64,000 nt of DNA from Symbiotaphrina buchneri (taxonomy: Eukaryota; Ascomycota; Symbiotaphrinales; Symbiotaphrinaceae). The position numbers and the translations under genes were made by a program. The stretch lies in the NCBI GenBank assembly GCA_001599915.1, contig BCIG01000004.1, positions 496,001 through 560,000 on the forward strand, read 5' to 3'. The notes beneath the pieces were generated by a model that was given only the letters and a program-made list of their open reading frames with translations, ran no database searches and had not been told where the DNA came from. The first letter of the stretch is position 1. Each line of letters starts with the position of its first letter. Shown here piece by piece: positions 60,990 to 64,000 of this stretch.

Positions 60990-63878
60990 TCAACCATCCA
61001 ATTCCATCATAGCTTCGTCAATACCCTCGTCGCCAAATTCGTCATCAGCAGCCTCAACGACCGTACTGTGTCCATGTGCTGCCTGCAATTCTCTGATCTT
61101 TTCCATTTCCATCTTTTCCTTATGTCGCTCCAGGTCTTCCAAACTCCAAGTGCTTATGCCTTCTTGATCCTTGGCCTTGAATGGCTGAGCCATGGTCCTC
61201 AAGAACTTCTTTGCGCTTGCAACTGCCATATCTGTACTCAGGTTTGTATCTGAGTCCAGCAATGCTTGGTTGATCCATTTGGGCAACTGGGAGCGTTTCT
61301 TCTGAAACCTGCGGTCTGCCAGCACCATTATTCCGTAATCGTCCTTTCCTCGCAATACACGACCAAGGCATTGTGCGGCATGTCTCATGGCATCGAATGA
61401 AAGAAAGTCGTTTTCACGGATGTGGTAGTTTTCCCTGAGAAACTCCAAGCGGGCCTTTAGGATTCGGGATTCAGTGTACTGAAAAGGTACGCCTATGCAG
61501 ATGACGGTCCGTCCATAATGGTGGTCGAAATCTATACCTTCCGACACCTTGCCGCGCGCCACGCAAAGCAGCACCGCACCACGCCCATTGCAACATGCTG
61601 TCCGGTAGGTTTCAAGAGCTAAAGAAGTCTCTTGGCTGTCAGGTGTCTCAACTAGAATGAGTTTGTACTTCCAGATTTCGTCCAGAATCCCCTATAGCAG
61701 TCAGGATAGGGGTTTCGGGACACACTTGGTCTAGGTGCACCTACCATGCCTTGCCACATACTAATGATCGACTCCATATAAAGATAGCTGGGAAAGAAGA
61801 CAACGATGCCATCAGGGGTGATCTTCGAGAACTCGGTGACTAGCTGTCCGTAGTTCCTGACAACGCTGGGTTCATTGCGTATTTGGAACCCTGAGCTAAT
61901 CGCAACCTGATCACTGCCCCTCGTGACGATCATGGGCAAGAACGACCTTCGAGCTAAAGTCATGGCGTATGACTCTTGGACGACGGTACTGAAACCGAGC
62001 ATTTTAGGATACATCTCTAGGGGAGAAATCGTCCCTGATGTTATGATGACGGAACTGAACCGATCGAAGACTGGCTTTATTGCAATGGCAGCATCCAAGC
62101 ATGTGAAATGCAGGATTGGATTGGGTACGGTGGCAGTTTCTGATTCGTAAGGCTCCAGGATCAGCAGGAAACCGGTGTCGTACGTAGCCGCCAGTGTTGC
62201 AAAAGTGGCAACCTCCTGTAAAGGCTGGTAATCTTCGATATTGGTCAATTCCAAAGTCCGCACAAGAGACGTCAGCCTCTCAGCACAAAACCTGGACGCT
62301 TGTCAGCTCTCATCAAGCGTGGCTATAACAAGCCATCCCACCTTAGAGGTTTCTTCTCGATATAGGTCGTCTCCTTAAGATGTTGCAAGAAAGAGGGCGG
62401 AGTCTCTGAGACGACGTGCAGGACTTTCATTCGCGTTTTCATATACTCGATAAATCTCTTGAGGAAAGATATGAAATGTTCCGCTCTTCGAATATTACCA
62501 GGGACGGCTTCCTTTAGCAAGTCATCCGGTAGCGCTTGACTGCTTAGCTAGAGCACCACAACTGGAGAATGGGTGGTACCTGGATTCGCCATGAAGGCAT
62601 CTTCATCCCTAGCTTGATCCGCATCGCGGAGGCCTTCCACTAACTTCGCATACTCGTTTTGCAACTTCTCTGCATCTGTACTCTTCATCTCGGCAATCTT
62701 GCGCTCGAGGTTATTTGCACCCCTGCTGGCTTTGCGTAGCGAGTCTTCCGTAAGATCGATGCTAAGTGACTCTATACAAACGTTGTCGATGTTGTGCGCT
62801 TCGTCAAAGACAACAATACAATCTTTTGACAGCTCTTTCGACACCCGTTCAGCAATCTTAGGATCTAAGAGGTAATGATAAGAATATATGATCACATTGC
62901 AGAATGGCATCTAGTTGACGTTAGCAAGCGAAAGTGTTGCATAATGTGAGGACTAATACCATGCGGCGAGCCGTGAAGTATGGACATTGTTTATGCTGTT
63001 CCCCGTATCGTAACGTTGCGTCGAGCGTCCAGACACCCGGTGGTATGAGATTATGTGGCTCAAGAAGATCGAGATTCTGTACATTTAGCGTTCATCCTAG
63101 ACAAACACAGCGAAAAGCTTACATCATGGTAGATGCACAGCTCCACATCTTCACCCCTGTCCTTCTTCTCCTTAACAAAGGAAGCGGTAAGGCTTCGACA
63201 GCGGGCATCGACTACGGCACCGCTCTTTTCCCGTTTTACCGACGGATGCAGGCACAGATTCTTTCGGCTCGTCAAGCCTAATCCTCTGAATTCCTCTTCA
63301 TAGCCTAGTTGTTGAGATCGATATCTCATCAAGGATCTGAGTTCGGCCAGGGCCTTCTCAATTTCCGACATAGTACCTGACCTTGTCAGAACAGCTCCAA
63401 AACAGTTAGAGAGCATGCGGTGCTCACGTGAGCAGTAGATAAGTTTACGATGCTCTGGATAGTACTGCTGGTACGCCACAATAAGGGATAGCAGAGACAC
63501 CGTCTTGCCTGTGCCCGAAGGCATTTCAAGCACGCAATGACCTCCTGCATCCAGGGTTTCTGAGGTCATGTTAGTATCGTGCTGTGGAGACAGGCGGCGG
63601 TGATATACGCACTTTTCAGGTCGCACATATATCTAAATGGTGCAAATACAGATCAGCCCATTTCACAGAATCTAGGAGCCCTTGAAGAGTCTCAAGCTTA
63701 CGCATATTGCTCTATAGAAAGTCAATACACGGCGTTTCCAAGCATGGTAATGTGTCGATGGGGACTTACCTGGGTATATCCGAGGATAAGGGAAGAGGAT
63801 AGGTAGGTCGCTGCACACCGGTCAGAAATCACAACACAGAGATGAGAGGTCATATGCTTACTCTATGTTGAACTTCAT
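60990..63878 (-). CDS. RAD3: RAD3/XPD, TFIIH 5'-3' DNA helicase
   Basis: A multi-exon gene whose first exon encodes MKFNIE (ATG at 63878), followed by [13 protein letters not shown] and EQYAYMCDLK. Walker A is MPSGTGKT. The Fe-S domain region includes [19 protein letters not shown] and [10 protein letters not shown]. Walker B is [13 protein letters not shown]. The second helicase half has [20 protein letters not shown] and motif [16 protein letters not shown]. The C-terminus is acidic ([18 protein letters not shown]). XPD opens DNA in nucleotide excision repair and is a structural part of TFIIH in transcription. One intron must be spliced to restore [12 protein letters not shown]: its donor GTGAGC is at about 63429, and it ends GGTCAG. 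Confidence 0.95.
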
Positions 63879-64000
63879 CTTGACAGACCTTCACCCCTTC
63901 AGGCGGCAAGTGCACAAAAGCCGGATCACTGTATCTCCTGTGAAGCCTGACCGGGGGAGTCTGTATGCTTGCTCTTTATGGTTGCTCTCCTGCCTATATC
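63879..64000. other. Upstream flank of RAD3
   Basis: Presumed promoter, cut by the window edge. No feature seen. Confidence 0.4.

Overview
The window is nuclear DNA of a filamentous ascomycete (Pezizomycotina); I cannot name the species. The grounds are many short introns (about 40-75 bp, GT-AG, often with a CTAAC-like branch site), the fungus-type pentafunctional AROM gene, a divergent H3/H4 pair with introns, and a transposon-filled AT-rich block that looks mutated by repeat-induced point mutation (RIP). Most of the window is compact housekeeping sequence.

Layout. 0.6-7.4 kb: leucine carboxyl methyltransferase (PPM1-like), IST1 (ESCRT-III regulator) and a large ten-exon FUSC/ArAE-type membrane protein with one apparent single-base frameshift. 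7.7-16.3 kb: a gene-free, very AT-rich repeat nest. It holds a minisatellite grown from a transposon end, a non-autonomous hAT-like DNA transposon with a perfect 8-bp target duplication, a fossil LTR retrotransposon inside that transposon, further decayed inverted and direct copies of the same family, and a probable solo LTR. 16.4-16.7 kb: two doubtful tRNA-like stretches. 16.9-24.7 kb: AROM (shikimate pathway) with a Gcn4/CpcA-type TGACTCA site upstream, and an Rpn4-like C2H2 factor. 24.7-28.3 kb: long gene-poor interval. 28.3-30.6 kb: histone H4 and H3, divergent. 31.3-38.4 kb: an Mpv17/PMP22-family protein, exonuclease V, a DUF3445 haem-dependent N-demethylase-like protein and the ALG9 mannosyltransferase. 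38.7-44.9 kb: NAF1 (H/ACA snoRNP assembly), an SH3 membrane protein and intergenic DNA. 44.9-64 kb: RPA1/RPA190 (RNA polymerase I), PRP3 (U4/U6 snRNP), MAD1 (spindle checkpoint), SYP1 (F-BAR/muniscin endocytosis), a Csk1-like kinase and RAD3/XPD (TFIIH helicase).

The genes are mostly unrelated single-copy housekeeping loci. There is no secondary-metabolite cluster, no CRISPR and no defence system that I can recognise. Loose functional pairings are H3 with H4, and RAD3/TFIIH beside a kinase of the CDK-activating class. The strongest unusual content is the nested transposon block. Exon joins were checked by reading phase: AROM, H3, H4, the Mpv17-family gene, DUF3445, RPA1, MAD1 and SYP1 each close to an intact frame. 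The FUSC gene closes only if one base is added, and the exonuclease V gene has an unresolved frame change.
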